Shown here one piece after another: positions 25,407-33,624 of a stretch of DNA of 64,000 nucleotides. This DNA comes from Terrimonas sp. (lineage in GTDB: Bacteria; Bacteroidota; Bacteroidia; Chitinophagales; Chitinophagaceae). Each line of letters begins with the position of its first letter. The stretch's first letter is position 1. The stretch covers positions 96,523 through 160,522 of the forward strand of contig NZ_QCZJ01000012.1 of the NCBI RefSeq assembly GCF_003075435.1, in the 5' to 3' direction. Both the position numbers and the translations under genes were made by a program. The notes beneath the pieces were generated by a model. The model made no database searches. It worked only from the letters and a program-made list of their open reading frames with translations, and was not told where the DNA came from.

Positions 25407-26696
25407 ATGAAAGTGAAAAGCCTCTTCACCAATCTCTTTGTAATTACTGCATTCGCGTTAGCGATTGTAAGTTGTGGCAAGTCGAAATCATCTTCAAAAG
25501 GCTCATTACCCAAAGATAAAGGCCAACTGGTAGGTGTAGCTCCGGGTGGTAAATACTCTTTGCCAAAGCCTCCGGGTATGACGTACATACCCCAGGGAAC
25601 GTTTCACATGGGCCCCAGCGATGAGGATATCAACTATGCTTTTACTGCCCGTAACCGGCAGATTACTATCAGCGGTTTCTGGATGGATGAAACTGAGATA
25701 ACCAATAATGAATATCGCCAGTTTGTTAACTGGGTAAGAGATTCCATTGCTGGTGAAAAGTTGGGTTATAAGTCAAAAGATGGTAATAGCCTTGACTGGA
25801 AAAAAGTTTCAACCATTAAATGGAACGATCCTAAAACAATTGAGCAGCTTGATGCTATGATTGTTTCTCCTGACAACCGCATTTTCGGCAAAAAAGAGCT
25901 GGACGCCAATAAACTGGTTTATCATTCAGAAACTTTTAAATACAAAGAAGCTGCTGCTAAAGAAAATGCTTCTCAGCCGCGCTCTAAGTATATTGAAAAG
26001 CTGGAAGTACCTATCTATCCTGATACTTTGGTTTGGGTAAGAGACTTTTCGTACTCTTATAATGAACCTATGTCAAAAAGATATTTTTCTCACCCGGCAT
26101 TTGGTAACTATCCTGTGGTTGGTGTAAACTGGAAACAGGCGGTAGCATTTTGCGAGTGGAGAACAAAATACATGAATGCATATCTTGAATCTGAGAAAAG
26201 AACACAGGAATCTGATTTCAGGTTACCTACAGAAGCTGAATGGGAATATGCAGCACGCGGCGGACGTTCACAGGCGCCTTACCCATGGGGTGGTTATTAC
26301 CTGAGGAACAAGAAAGGTTGTTTGTTAGCTAACTTTAAACCTGGCCGTGGTAACTATGCTGAAGATGGTGGCTTATACCCTGTGCGTGCGGATGCTTATT
26401 GGCCTAATGATTTCGGTTTATATAATATGGCAGGAAATGTAGCGGAGTGGACTTCATCTTTCTATTATGAAGGCGCTTACAACTTTCAGCATGATATGAA
26501 CCCTGATATTCGCTGGAACGCTAAAGACAGTGATCCTCCCCGTATGAAACGTAAAGTTATACGCGGTGGTAGCTGGAAAGATGTTGGCTATTTCTTACAA
26601 ACAAGCACCCGTGCTTACGAATACCAGGATACAGCAAAATCTTATATCGGCTTCAGGTGTGTTATCGATCTTCCGCCATCCGGCAAGAACAGGTAA
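25407..26696 (+). CDS. gldK: Gliding motility/T9SS lipoprotein GldK
   Basis: This 429-residue outer-membrane lipoprotein has its lipid Cys at residue 23 (ALAIVSCGKS). The body is a formylglycine-generating-enzyme (SUMF1) fold used structurally: YIPQGTFHMGPSDEDI, GFWMDETEITNNEYRQFV, FRLPTEAEWEYAARGG, YPWGGYYLRNKKG, NMAGNVAEWTS, VIRGGSWKDVGYF and GFRCVIDLP. GldK forms the periplasmic ring of the type IX secretion machine together with GldN. It is first in the gldK-gldL-gldM-gldN order that defines the system, and it is a structural paralogue, not the maturase for the sulfatases elsewhere in the window. 167 bp separate it from gldL. Confidence 0.95.
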   Translation: MKVKSLFTNLFVITAFALAIVSCGKSKSSSKGSLPKDKGQLVGVAPGGKYSLPKPPGMTYIPQGTFHMGPSDEDINYAFTARNRQITISGFWMDETEITNNEYRQFVNWVRDSIAGEKLGYKSKDGNSLDWKKVSTIKWNDPKTIEQLDAMIVSPDNRIFGKKELDANKLVYHSETFKYKEAAAKENASQPRSKYIEKLEVPIYPDTLVWVRDFSYSYNEPMSKRYFSHPAFGNYPVVGVNWKQAVAFCEWRTKYMNAYLESEKRTQESDFRLPTEAEWEYAARGGRSQAPYPWGGYYLRNKKGCLLANFKPGRGNYAEDGGLYPVRADAYWPNDFGLYNMAGNVAEWTSSFYYEGAYNFQHDMNPDIRWNAKDSDPPRMKRKVIRGGSWKDVGYFLQTSTRAYEYQDTAKSYIGFRCVIDLPPSGKNR

Positions 26697-26863
26697 TACA
26701 ATCTGGTAGCACCATACCTAACTTATTGCTTAGTTAAATAATTTGAATCAGTAATTCTAAACTAATTATGCTTTGTGAAGTGCAATACTTGACATTGTAT
26801 GATCATTACCTTTTGAAATCTAAAAAAAGAAAAACCCTTTAAAAAAACAAAAATTCTCTTTTT

Positions 26864-27628
26864 ATGGCAGGCACAAGTAAATCCACCGAAAGACTAGTAA
26901 ACGTATTTGTGTGCGTAGGCGCAGCAGTCGTTATCTTTGGCGCATGGGCGAAAATCCTTCATAAGCCTATTGCGGACATGATGCTTACAGTTGGCCTTTT
27001 AACTGAAGCTGTAATCTTCCTGGTTTATGCATTCTTACCCCCTCCCGGTGGTGAAATGAAAGAAATTGCTGAATCACTGAAAGGTGGTGTAGGCGTAGCT
27101 GGCGGAAATCCCGCATTAGCTTCTATGGATAAAATGTTGCAGGATGCAGCTATTAATCCTACTAATCTTCAACGCCTTGGCGAAAATTTCGGCAAGTTGG
27201 GTAAAACAGTAGAAAAAATGGCTGATATAGCAGATGTAACTGCTGCAACCGGTGAGTATGCTGCTAAAACAAAAGCTGCCACCCAGGCGCTTGAGCAGGT
27301 AAAAGATGCTTATTTAGGTGCTGCCAATACCGCTAAAAGCTTTAATGAAGCTGCTGATTCAACAAAGCAGTTCCATGGCCAGGTTCAAACACTTACAAAG
27401 AACTTATCTTCTTTAAATACTATTTACGAATTAGAGTTACAGGATACCAATAATCACCTTAAGGCGATGAATGGCTTCTACAGCAATCTTGTACAGGCTT
27501 CTCAAACAATGCAGGGTAGCGTAGAAGATGCGAAGAAAACGCAGGAGCAGATCAGCCTGCTGGCTAAAAACCTTGGTAACCTGAACAATGTATATGGTAA
27601 TATGCTTGCTGCAATGCAGGGCAGATAA
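26864..27628 (+). CDS. gldL: T9SS inner-membrane motor protein GldL
   Basis: This 254-residue protein has two N-terminal membrane helices (LVNVFVCVGAAVVIFGAWAKIL and MMLTVGLLTEAVIFLVYAFL), whose charged residues, including the Glu in the second helix, are conserved in GldL. A long cytoplasmic coiled-coil-like helix rich in Ala, Gln and Lys follows. With GldM it forms the proton-driven motor that powers type IX secretion. It ends 64 bp before gldM and sits in the canonical K-L-M-N order. The 167-bp leader before it could hold a secondary promoter or RNA structure; none is clear. Confidence 0.95.
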   Translation: MAGTSKSTERLVNVFVCVGAAVVIFGAWAKILHKPIADMMLTVGLLTEAVIFLVYAFLPPPGGEMKEIAESLKGGVGVAGGNPALASMDKMLQDAAINPTNLQRLGENFGKLGKTVEKMADIADVTAATGEYAAKTKAATQALEQVKDAYLGAANTAKSFNEAADSTKQFHGQVQTLTKNLSSLNTIYELELQDTNNHLKAMNGFYSNLVQASQTMQGSVEDAKKTQEQISLLAKNLGNLNNVYGNMLAAMQGR

Positions 27629-27692
27629 CCAGAACGGTGGATTGATCGATATTATTAACCCTTGATTCGTAAATATTAAATCCTGAAAAATC

Positions 27693-29216
27693 ATGGCACT
27701 ACCTAAAGAGCCGCGGCAGAAGATGATTAATATGATGTATTTGGTGCTGACAGCATTGCTGGCGCTGAATGTGTCTGCCGAAATCATCAATGCCTTTAAA
27801 ACAGTCGATAACAGTTTAGTTAAATCCAACAGTACGCTCACGGCAGCTACTGATGAAATATACACTGCATTTGCAGCCAGCCTTGAAGAACCTAAAACCC
27901 GCGAAAAAGCGGCGTTTTGGAAGCCAAAGGCTGACCAGGTAAAAGAACTGTCTTCTAAAATGTCAGTCTATATAGATGACCTGAAAGACAAGTTAAAAAG
28001 AGAAAGCGGTTATGCGCCTGAAAAAGGAGACACTACTTTTAAAGTAGAGAACCTGGATGCCGCAACCCGCCTGATGGCTACCAATGGAGAAGGCGAAAAA
28101 TTACGCGCAGCATTGGAGCAGTATAAAAAAGACATATTGGCAATAGATCCTGATATCGCAAAAGAATTTGATCACAGCCTGCCGATTAATCTTGAGCAAC
28201 CTGTATCTGAAGCCGGTAATACCAACCAGAGCTGGACAGACGCTTACTTTCACATGACACCTTCTATTGCTGCACTAACTATTTTAAGTAAGTTTCAGAA
28301 TGATGTAAAAAATACTGAAAACAAAGTAGCTTCTTATTGCTTTAAAAGAATTGGTGAACAAAAAGTAATTTTTAACAAGTTTGAACCAATGATAGGTGCA
28401 AATTCTACCTATCTTATGCCCGGTGAACAACTGGAATTAAAAGCGGGTTTGGGTGCTTTTAACTCTGAAGTAAAACCAAAGGTATTTGTAAATGGAACTC
28501 CTGCTGCTGTTAATGATAATGGAGTAGCGGAAATTAAAATGCCTGCCGGCGGTTCGGGTGGTCACAGTGTAAAGATTGATGTAAAATATCCTGACCCTGG
28601 CACCGGCGAAGAAAAAACATTGAGCAAAGTATTTGAATATACCGTAGGCCAGCCTTCCGGTGTAGCGGTAATGGCAGACAAAATGAATGTATTGTATGTT
28701 GGTGTTGATAACCCATTAACCATAACAGCTGGCGCAGGTAGTGAAAAAGTAAGCGCGTCAATCAGTAATGGTAATGTTAGCAAAGCTGGTGGCAGCAAAT
28801 ATATTGCTAAACCAAAAGAACCAGGAACTGCTGATGTTAACGTATTAGTTGATGGTAAATCTGCAGGTAAAGTTTCATTCCGTGTAAAATATTTACCTCC
28901 TCCAACAGCAATGGTCGGTACCTTTGAAATGGGGCAGGTGCCTACAGCTCAATTTAAAGCAATGGGAGGCGTAAGAGCAGTATTGCAGAATTCTGAATTT
29001 GAGGCTAATTACGAGGTAATAAGTTACTCTATAGCTGATCAAAGCGCTGGTGACTTCAATCTTGTGCCTAATAATGGAGCACGTTGGTCAGGAGCTGCAG
29101 CTAATGTTGTTAATAACTTAAAGCCCGGGCGTAGCGTTTATATTGCCGATATTAAGGCCAGAGGCCCTGATGGAAGAACTATAAAATTAAGAGACCTGTC
29201 CTTTATTTTAAGATAA
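27693..29216 (+). CDS. gldM: T9SS periplasmic shaft protein GldM
   Basis: This 507-residue protein has a short cytoplasmic start (MALPKEPRQKMINMMYLVLT) leading into one inner-membrane helix (LVLTALLALNVSAEIINAF), then a large periplasmic part of helical and Ig-like domains (D1-D4). The GSEKVSASISNGNVSKAG and KGRSVYIADIKARGPDG-like C-terminal region ends in LRDLSFILR, as in GldM. Length agrees with Flavobacterium GldM. It spans the periplasm and links the GldL motor to the GldK/GldN ring. gldN begins 43 bp downstream. Confidence 0.95.
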   Translation: MALPKEPRQKMINMMYLVLTALLALNVSAEIINAFKTVDNSLVKSNSTLTAATDEIYTAFAASLEEPKTREKAAFWKPKADQVKELSSKMSVYIDDLKDKLKRESGYAPEKGDTTFKVENLDAATRLMATNGEGEKLRAALEQYKKDILAIDPDIAKEFDHSLPINLEQPVSEAGNTNQSWTDAYFHMTPSIAALTILSKFQNDVKNTENKVASYCFKRIGEQKVIFNKFEPMIGANSTYLMPGEQLELKAGLGAFNSEVKPKVFVNGTPAAVNDNGVAEIKMPAGGSGGHSVKIDVKYPDPGTGEEKTLSKVFEYTVGQPSGVAVMADKMNVLYVGVDNPLTITAGAGSEKVSASISNGNVSKAGGSKYIAKPKEPGTADVNVLVDGKSAGKVSFRVKYLPPPTAMVGTFEMGQVPTAQFKAMGGVRAVLQNSEFEANYEVISYSIADQSAGDFNLVPNNGARWSGAAANVVNNLKPGRSVYIADIKARGPDGRTIKLRDLSFILR

Positions 29217-29259
29217 AATTTAGTAGATATCTATTTAGAGTTTAATAAACATTTTGACC

Positions 29260-30306
29260 ATGAAATGGAAATTCGCGAAATATGCTTTACTGGTAGTTGC
29301 TTTTGGAATGGCAATTAATGTGGTAGACGCGCAAACAAGAAAGAAAACAACGCGTAAAACCACAACCACTGCTAAAAAGAAAGCCTCTGCCAAGAAAACT
29401 CAGGCTAATGTGGCTGATGCAAACCTTGGTGTAGCCAAGCAGGATACAATGGTTGTAAAAGCACAGCCAAAAGATCCTATTAAAATGGATACCATCAGGA
29501 AATCGCTCCGCAACGATAATGCGATCGAAAAAAATCTTGTAAAAGACAGAACGCCTTTGTCTTATGAGCATATTCGTGAAGATGATGCCATTTTCAGGGA
29601 AAAAGTATGGAGAGAAATAGATATACGCGAAAAGATCAATCTTCCTTTCCGCTATTCAGCAGATGAAGATAATGGTAACCAGCGTTTCATTGCTATTCTG
29701 CTGAATACAGTGAAGAGCGGTGAAGTTACAGCCTTCGATGCTTCAATTGATGACAGGTTTACTACCCCGATGACACTGGAGCAGATAGGTTCAAAACTGG
29801 CCGGAAGCTGCGATACTATCATGGTGCCTGATACTGATAAAGATCCTACTTTATCAAAAGGTATCATGAAAGAGTCTGTGGTTTGCGAAGAGTTCAATAT
29901 GGATGATGTTACCAAATTCAGGGTTAAGGAAGAGTGGGTATTTGATAAAGAATCTTCAAGAATGTATGTGAGGATCCTTGGTATCGCTCCTGTAAAAACT
30001 TACTTTGATAAAAATACAGGTAAAGAGCTTGGTTCTGCCCCAATCTTCTGGATTTACTATCCTGATATGAGGCCTGCCCTTGCTAAATACGAAGTATACA
30101 ATGGTAAAAACTTTGGTGCACGTATGAGCTGGGAAGAATTGTTCGAAAGCCGCTTTTTTGGTAGCTATGTAATCAAATCCACGCTTGATAATCCATATGA
30201 TCAGTTCCTGAAACAATACATTAATGATGGTGTATTAAGACTGCTGGAAGGTGAAAGCGTGAAAGACAGGATTTTCAATTACGAGCAGGATCTCTGGTCA
30301 TATTAA
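29260..30306 (+). CDS. gldN: T9SS ring protein GldN
   Basis: The product is 348 residues from the ATG at 29260; a TTG two codons earlier is less likely. The signal peptide (KYALLVVAFGMAINVVDAQ) is followed by a Lys/Thr-rich low-complexity stretch (TRKKTTRKTTTTAKKKAS) and then the GldN domain: HIREDDAIFREKVWREIDIREK, EEWVFDKESSRMYVRILGIAP, FWIYYPDMRPALAKYEVYN and MSWEELFESRFFGSYVIKS. It pairs with GldK in the periplasmic ring. A hairpin terminator 29 bp after the stop closes the operon. gldJ is not adjacent. Confidence 0.95.
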   Translation: MKWKFAKYALLVVAFGMAINVVDAQTRKKTTRKTTTTAKKKASAKKTQANVADANLGVAKQDTMVVKAQPKDPIKMDTIRKSLRNDNAIEKNLVKDRTPLSYEHIREDDAIFREKVWREIDIREKINLPFRYSADEDNGNQRFIAILLNTVKSGEVTAFDASIDDRFTTPMTLEQIGSKLAGSCDTIMVPDTDKDPTLSKGIMKESVVCEEFNMDDVTKFRVKEEWVFDKESSRMYVRILGIAPVKTYFDKNTGKELGSAPIFWIYYPDMRPALAKYEVYNGKNFGARMSWEELFESRFFGSYVIKSTLDNPYDQFLKQYINDGVLRLLEGESVKDRIFNYEQDLWSY

Positions 30307-30335
30307 TACTGTAAATAATAAATATTTCGCAAATA

Positions 30336-30370
30336 AAATCCCGGTCAATAATGATCGGGATTTTTGTTTT
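30336..30370 (+). terminator. Terminator of gldKLMN
   Basis: AAATCCCG (30336-30343) pairs with CGGGATTT (30356-30363), extended by a partly paired loop, and is followed by TTTTTGTTTT. It lies 29 bp after the gldN stop. Confidence 0.85.
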
Positions 30371-30644
30371 AATATACCTGGTGAATTGAATTTTATACTG
30401 TTGTAGAAGGATTTACGGGTACCGGGGATAAAGAAAAAAATGGATAACAGCAACATGGCATTCATATATATTGATAATAAATATTTGACGACAACCGGGT
30501 TGAATTTATATACTGAGTGTAAATGATTGTATCGGTAAAATTACCGTCGCATTCTTGTAAAAATACCCAGAAACAGGTATTGTCATGTGAAAACCCTACA
30601 CTATCTTTACCCCGGTTTTTCATAGGATATTGGATTTTAAAAAC
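30371..30644. other. Gene-free stretch between two terminators
   Basis: This is the inner part of the 398-bp gap between gldN and uvrC, bounded by the gldN terminator and the uvrC terminator. No open frame with a start signal is visible. It contains a small palindrome GGTAAAATTACC near 30535 and several A-rich runs, and no exact promoter pair on either strand. Confidence 0.5.
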
Positions 30645-30680
30645 GGGGCTGGATATCTATCCGGTCCCCTTTTTATTTTA
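30645..30680 (-). terminator. Bidirectional hairpin terminator after uvrC
   Basis: GGGG-CT-GGATA (30645-30655) pairs with TATCC-GG-TCCCC (30658-30669) with a small internal mismatch. It has T-rich sequence on the rightward side (TTTTTATTTTA) and, read leftward, GTTTTTAAAAT. It lies 25 bp past the uvrC stop. Confidence 0.65.
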
Positions 30681-30704
30681 GGTAACCGGTAACTGTCAGG
30701 TTTC

Positions 30705-32519
30705 TTAAGACTGACTTTTGCCATTAAAATAGGTTTGCAAAAGTGCAGCTTTTGCATTGCCTACCACATCAGCAAGATCCTCCTGCGTTAATGTTTTTAT
30801 TCTTTTTACAGACTTGTATTTTTTCAGCAGCATTTCTGCTGTAGCCCTGCCTATTCCCTGGATTGTTTCAAGCTCATTCTTAAAAGTGCCCTTGCTTCTT
30901 TTCTGGCGGTGAAAGGTTATGCCAAAGCGATGTACTTCATCGCGGATCTGGCGCAACAACTTAAGGCTGCTGCTATCCCATGGTAATTTTATGGATTGCT
31001 GATCACCATTGAAAAAAATCTCCTCTTCATTTTTAGCCAAACCAACTAATGTCATTTTTCCATCCAGGTTCAGTTCATGAATTGCCTGGAGCGCGGCACC
31101 TAATTGCCCTTTTCCTCCATCAATAACCACCAGTTGAGGCAATGGTTTTTCTTCTGCCGACAATCTTTTATACCTGCGGAAAACCGCTTCTTTCATAGTA
31201 GCGAAATCATTAATGCCTTCAACGGTTTTTACATTAAAATGCCTGTAATCGCTTTTGCTCGGCATGCCCATTTTAAAACAAACCATAGCTGATACAGGAA
31301 AGCTTCCCTGGAAGTTGGAGTTATCAAAACATTCAATATGCAATGGTGTTTGTGGCAGTGAAAGATCTTCTTGCAATTGCTGAAGTATACCCAGTTTTTC
31401 CTCATCGGTTTTTCCTTCCAGCCGCAGCATTTTCTTCTTTCTTAACTCTTCCTGGAAGTAGTTCACATTTCTTTCAGAGAGCTCCAGCAGCTTTTTCTTG
31501 TCACCGCTTTTGGGTATGGTAACAGTTATACCTTCCTGCGGAAAATCAATAGGCAAGGGCACTATAATTTCATTAGCCAGGCTATTGAAGGTGTCACGTA
31601 TCTGCGCAACGGCAAATTCAAGAATATCTTCGGCGGTTTCTTCTAATTTCTTTTCGAGCGTAAGCGTATGCGTTTGCACAATAGTGCCATTCTGTACCAT
31701 TAAATAATTTACATAAGCCGTATCGCCTTCCTGTATTATTGAAAACACGTCAAGGTTCCCGAGCTTATTATTTACGATGGTTGATTTGGCCTGATATTGC
31801 TGAAGATGTTCTATTTTCTTTTTCAGTATTTCCGCTTTTTCAAATTCCATGGCCTCAGCCAGCTTTTTCATATCATCTTTAAATACTGATATTACGGGCG
31901 CAAGATTTCCTTTTAAAATATTCCTGATTTGTTTCAGACCTTCCCCGTAATCTTCCTCGCTCTGTAATCCTTCGCAGGGCCCCTTACAGTTCCCTAAATG
32001 ATATTCGAGGCAAACCTTGAATTTTCCTTTTTCAATATTTTGTTTGCTGAGATTAAGCTTGCAGGTACGCAATGGAATGTTCTGCTTAATAAAATCAATC
32101 AGCTCTCTCACTTTGCCTACTGAGGTAAATGGTCCAAGATATTCCGAGCCATCCTCTATTTTTCTCCTGGTAAGAAAAATCCTGGGAAAAGGCTCCTTTT
32201 TGATCACTATATAAGGATAGCTTTTATCGTCTTTAAGATTGATGTTAAACCTGGGCTGAAACTGCTTGATGAGATTATTCTCAAGAAGAAAAGCATCCTG
32301 TTCGGAGTTTACTATGGTAAACTCAATATGGTGAATACGTTGAACCAGCTCATGCGTCTTATAATTGGTAAAGGTTTTATTAAAATAGGAGCTTACTCTT
32401 TTGCGAAGGCTTTTGGCTTTTCCTACATACAGCAATTCATTGCCGGCATTAAAATATTTGTAAATACCGGGTTCAACAGGTATGGTATGTGCAATTTGCT
32501 GAAAAGCTTCCTGGGTCAT
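30705..32519 (-). CDS. uvrC: Excinuclease ABC subunit C
   Basis: This 604-residue nucleotide-excision-repair nuclease has an N-terminal GIY-YIG domain (PGIYKYFNAGNELLYVGKAKSL), a Cys-rich linker (CLEYHLGNCKGPC), a UVR motif binding UvrB (AEAMEFEKAEILKKKIEHLQ), a C-terminal RNase H-like nuclease domain (ECFDNSNFQGSFPVSAMV and VVIDGGKGQLGAALQAI) and a terminal helix-hairpin-helix region (IQGIGRATAEMLLKKYKS). Length is normal. It makes the incisions on both sides of a lesion. It stands alone: terminator downstream, 438 bp of non-coding sequence upstream. TAATTTTG (32531-32538, read leftward), an exact -7 box, lies 11 nt before the ATG. Confidence 0.97.
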   Translation of the reverse strand: MTQEAFQQIAHTIPVEPGIYKYFNAGNELLYVGKAKSLRKRVSSYFNKTFTNYKTHELVQRIHHIEFTIVNSEQDAFLLENNLIKQFQPRFNINLKDDKSYPYIVIKKEPFPRIFLTRRKIEDGSEYLGPFTSVGKVRELIDFIKQNIPLRTCKLNLSKQNIEKGKFKVCLEYHLGNCKGPCEGLQSEEDYGEGLKQIRNILKGNLAPVISVFKDDMKKLAEAMEFEKAEILKKKIEHLQQYQAKSTIVNNKLGNLDVFSIIQEGDTAYVNYLMVQNGTIVQTHTLTLEKKLEETAEDILEFAVAQIRDTFNSLANEIIVPLPIDFPQEGITVTIPKSGDKKKLLELSERNVNYFQEELRKKKMLRLEGKTDEEKLGILQQLQEDLSLPQTPLHIECFDNSNFQGSFPVSAMVCFKMGMPSKSDYRHFNVKTVEGINDFATMKEAVFRRYKRLSAEEKPLPQLVVIDGGKGQLGAALQAIHELNLDGKMTLVGLAKNEEEIFFNGDQQSIKLPWDSSSLKLLRQIRDEVHRFGITFHRQKRSKGTFKNELETIQGIGRATAEMLLKKYKSVKRIKTLTQEDLADVVGNAKAALLQTYFNGKSQS

Positions 32520-32712
32520 AAATGAAGCTGCAAAATTAGCTTATTATAAGTGTTTATCGGAGATGACAAAACAACATTAAGTTTTCCATAAGCCTGGTTT
32601 GTTTATCATCATGTTTCTGTGCGGCGAAATCCATATTCCCGAACTATATACTGGAAGCGGCAATCTGAAACCTGCTTTCCGGAGGTAAATATTAAAGCGC
32701 ATTCACTATAAA

Positions 32713-32743
32713 TTATTAATCTACTAATTTTGTAGACTAATAA
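32713..32743. promoter_or_regulatory. Operator-like inverted repeat over the promoter
   Basis: TTATTAATCTAC (32713-32724) and GTAGACTAATAA (32732-32743) pair with one mismatch around a 7-nt spacer. The right half overlaps the TTTG -33 element. CTAC-n7-GTAG half-sites resemble BlaI/MecI-type operators. Regulator identity is inference; no such regulator is encoded in this window. Confidence 0.45.
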
Positions 32744-32759
32744 AGAACTACTATTTTTG
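32729..32759 (+). promoter_or_regulatory. Consensus Bacteroidota promoter upstream of the PUL sigma factor
   Basis: TTTG at 32729-32732, a 19-nt spacer and TATTTTTG at 32752-32759 give an exact TTTG-N19-TAnnTTTG match pointing right. The first gene (ECF sigma) starts 198 nt downstream, leaving a leader of about 190 nt. Confidence 0.7.
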
Positions 32760-32867
32760 CTTTGCCGGATTGCAGATTTCGCTTGCTTCTTACCACCGCA
32801 AACAGGCGATACAAAACAATGCTATGATTTTACATAGAGAGCTGTCTATATTTGCAGAAGGATTGGA

Positions 32868-32951
32868 ATGGAAGCTTGGTTGAAAGCATGGAATAGCGAT
32901 ATGCAAAATTCTTTGACCGGAATGTTATCGTGTTTTAGATGTTTATTATAA
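32868..32951 (+). CDS. Possible 27-residue leader peptide before the sigma factor
   Basis: A short frame from ATG 32868 to TAA 32949-32951 encodes a Trp/Cys-containing peptide (MEAWLKAWNSDMQNSL...). AAGGA sits five bases before its ATG, unusual for this genome, and it ends 6 nt before the sigma factor ATG. TATATTTG (32847-32854) could start transcription just ahead of it. There is no homology evidence; chance is a real possibility. Confidence 0.2.
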   Translation: MEAWLKAWNSDMQNSLTGMLSCFRCLL

Positions 32952-32957
32952 CCAACT

Positions 32958-33554
32958 ATGGCTACAATTGAGAATGATAATGATTGTTTAGAATTGCTGC
33001 GGAAAAATGATACTGCTGCCTGGCAGTATTTAATTCGTGTATATTACCCTGTACTATGTCGTTTTGCCAAAAGAATATTATTAGATAACGATACGGCTGC
33101 CGAGGATGCAATAATGGAAATTTTTGTAAAGCTGTGGCGGCAAAATGCAGATTTTACCTGCATGCAACAGCTCAAACAATATCTGTACACATCTACCCGT
33201 AACCATTGCCTTAATATTGTGAGGAGTAAACAAAGGGAGAAGATCAGGCATGAGGTTTTTGCAGAAACCTATTTACATGCAGATGATCCGGATGAGCATG
33301 AAATTATTTATGCGGAACTTTTGGCTGAAATACGAAAGGAGATGGTCTCACTTTCGCCACGTATGCGGGAAGTTTTTTACCTGGCTTATTTTAAAAAAAT
33401 GTCAAATGAAGAAATTGCCGGTCATTTGCAGTTGTCCAATCAAACAGTAAGAAATCAAAAGACAACAGCCCTCTCTATTATCAGGAAAGCGCTGAAGCCC
33501 AAATGGGAAACATACCTGCCTGGCTTACTCATCTGCCTGGGAAAATTTTATTAA
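32958..33554 (+). CDS. ECF-type RNA polymerase sigma-70 factor
   Basis: This 198-residue ECF sigma factor has region 2 (YYPVLCRFAKRILLDNDTAAEDAIMEIFVKLW) and region 4 with a helix-turn-helix (LSPRMREVFYLAYFKKMSNEEIAGHLQLSNQTVRNQ). It belongs to the Bacteroidota sigma/FecR/SusCD type of expression control. The FecR gene follows 71 bp downstream, then SusC and SusD. By analogy, transport of ligand through SusC is sensed by FecR, which frees this sigma factor to transcribe the locus. The upstream promoter and palindrome add a possible second level of control. Confidence 0.93.
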   Translation: MATIENDNDCLELLRKNDTAAWQYLIRVYYPVLCRFAKRILLDNDTAAEDAIMEIFVKLWRQNADFTCMQQLKQYLYTSTRNHCLNIVRSKQREKIRHEVFAETYLHADDPDEHEIIYAELLAEIRKEMVSLSPRMREVFYLAYFKKMSNEEIAGHLQLSNQTVRNQKTTALSIIRKALKPKWETYLPGLLICLGKFY

Positions 33555-33624
33555 AATAAGGTTGTTTTTTTTGGTACAAATAATATTTACCGGTGTTTTA
33601 TTTTATTGAACCAGCGTATTACAC

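Larger units (their letters stand above)
32520..32957. other. Control region between uvrC and the sigma factor gene, 438 bp
   Basis: The left end carries a uvrC -7 box. The centre (32713-32759) carries a palindrome overlapping a consensus promoter pointing right. Near 32847-32854 a second TATATTTG box is followed by a possible 27-codon leader frame ending 6 nt before the sigma factor ATG. The first 180 bp shows nothing further. Confidence 0.55.

Noticed and set aside
25407..26696. Formylglycine-generating enzyme activating the sulfatases
   Set aside because: The SUMF1 fold here belongs to GldK: lipoprotein signal and gldLMN neighbours define the structural role.
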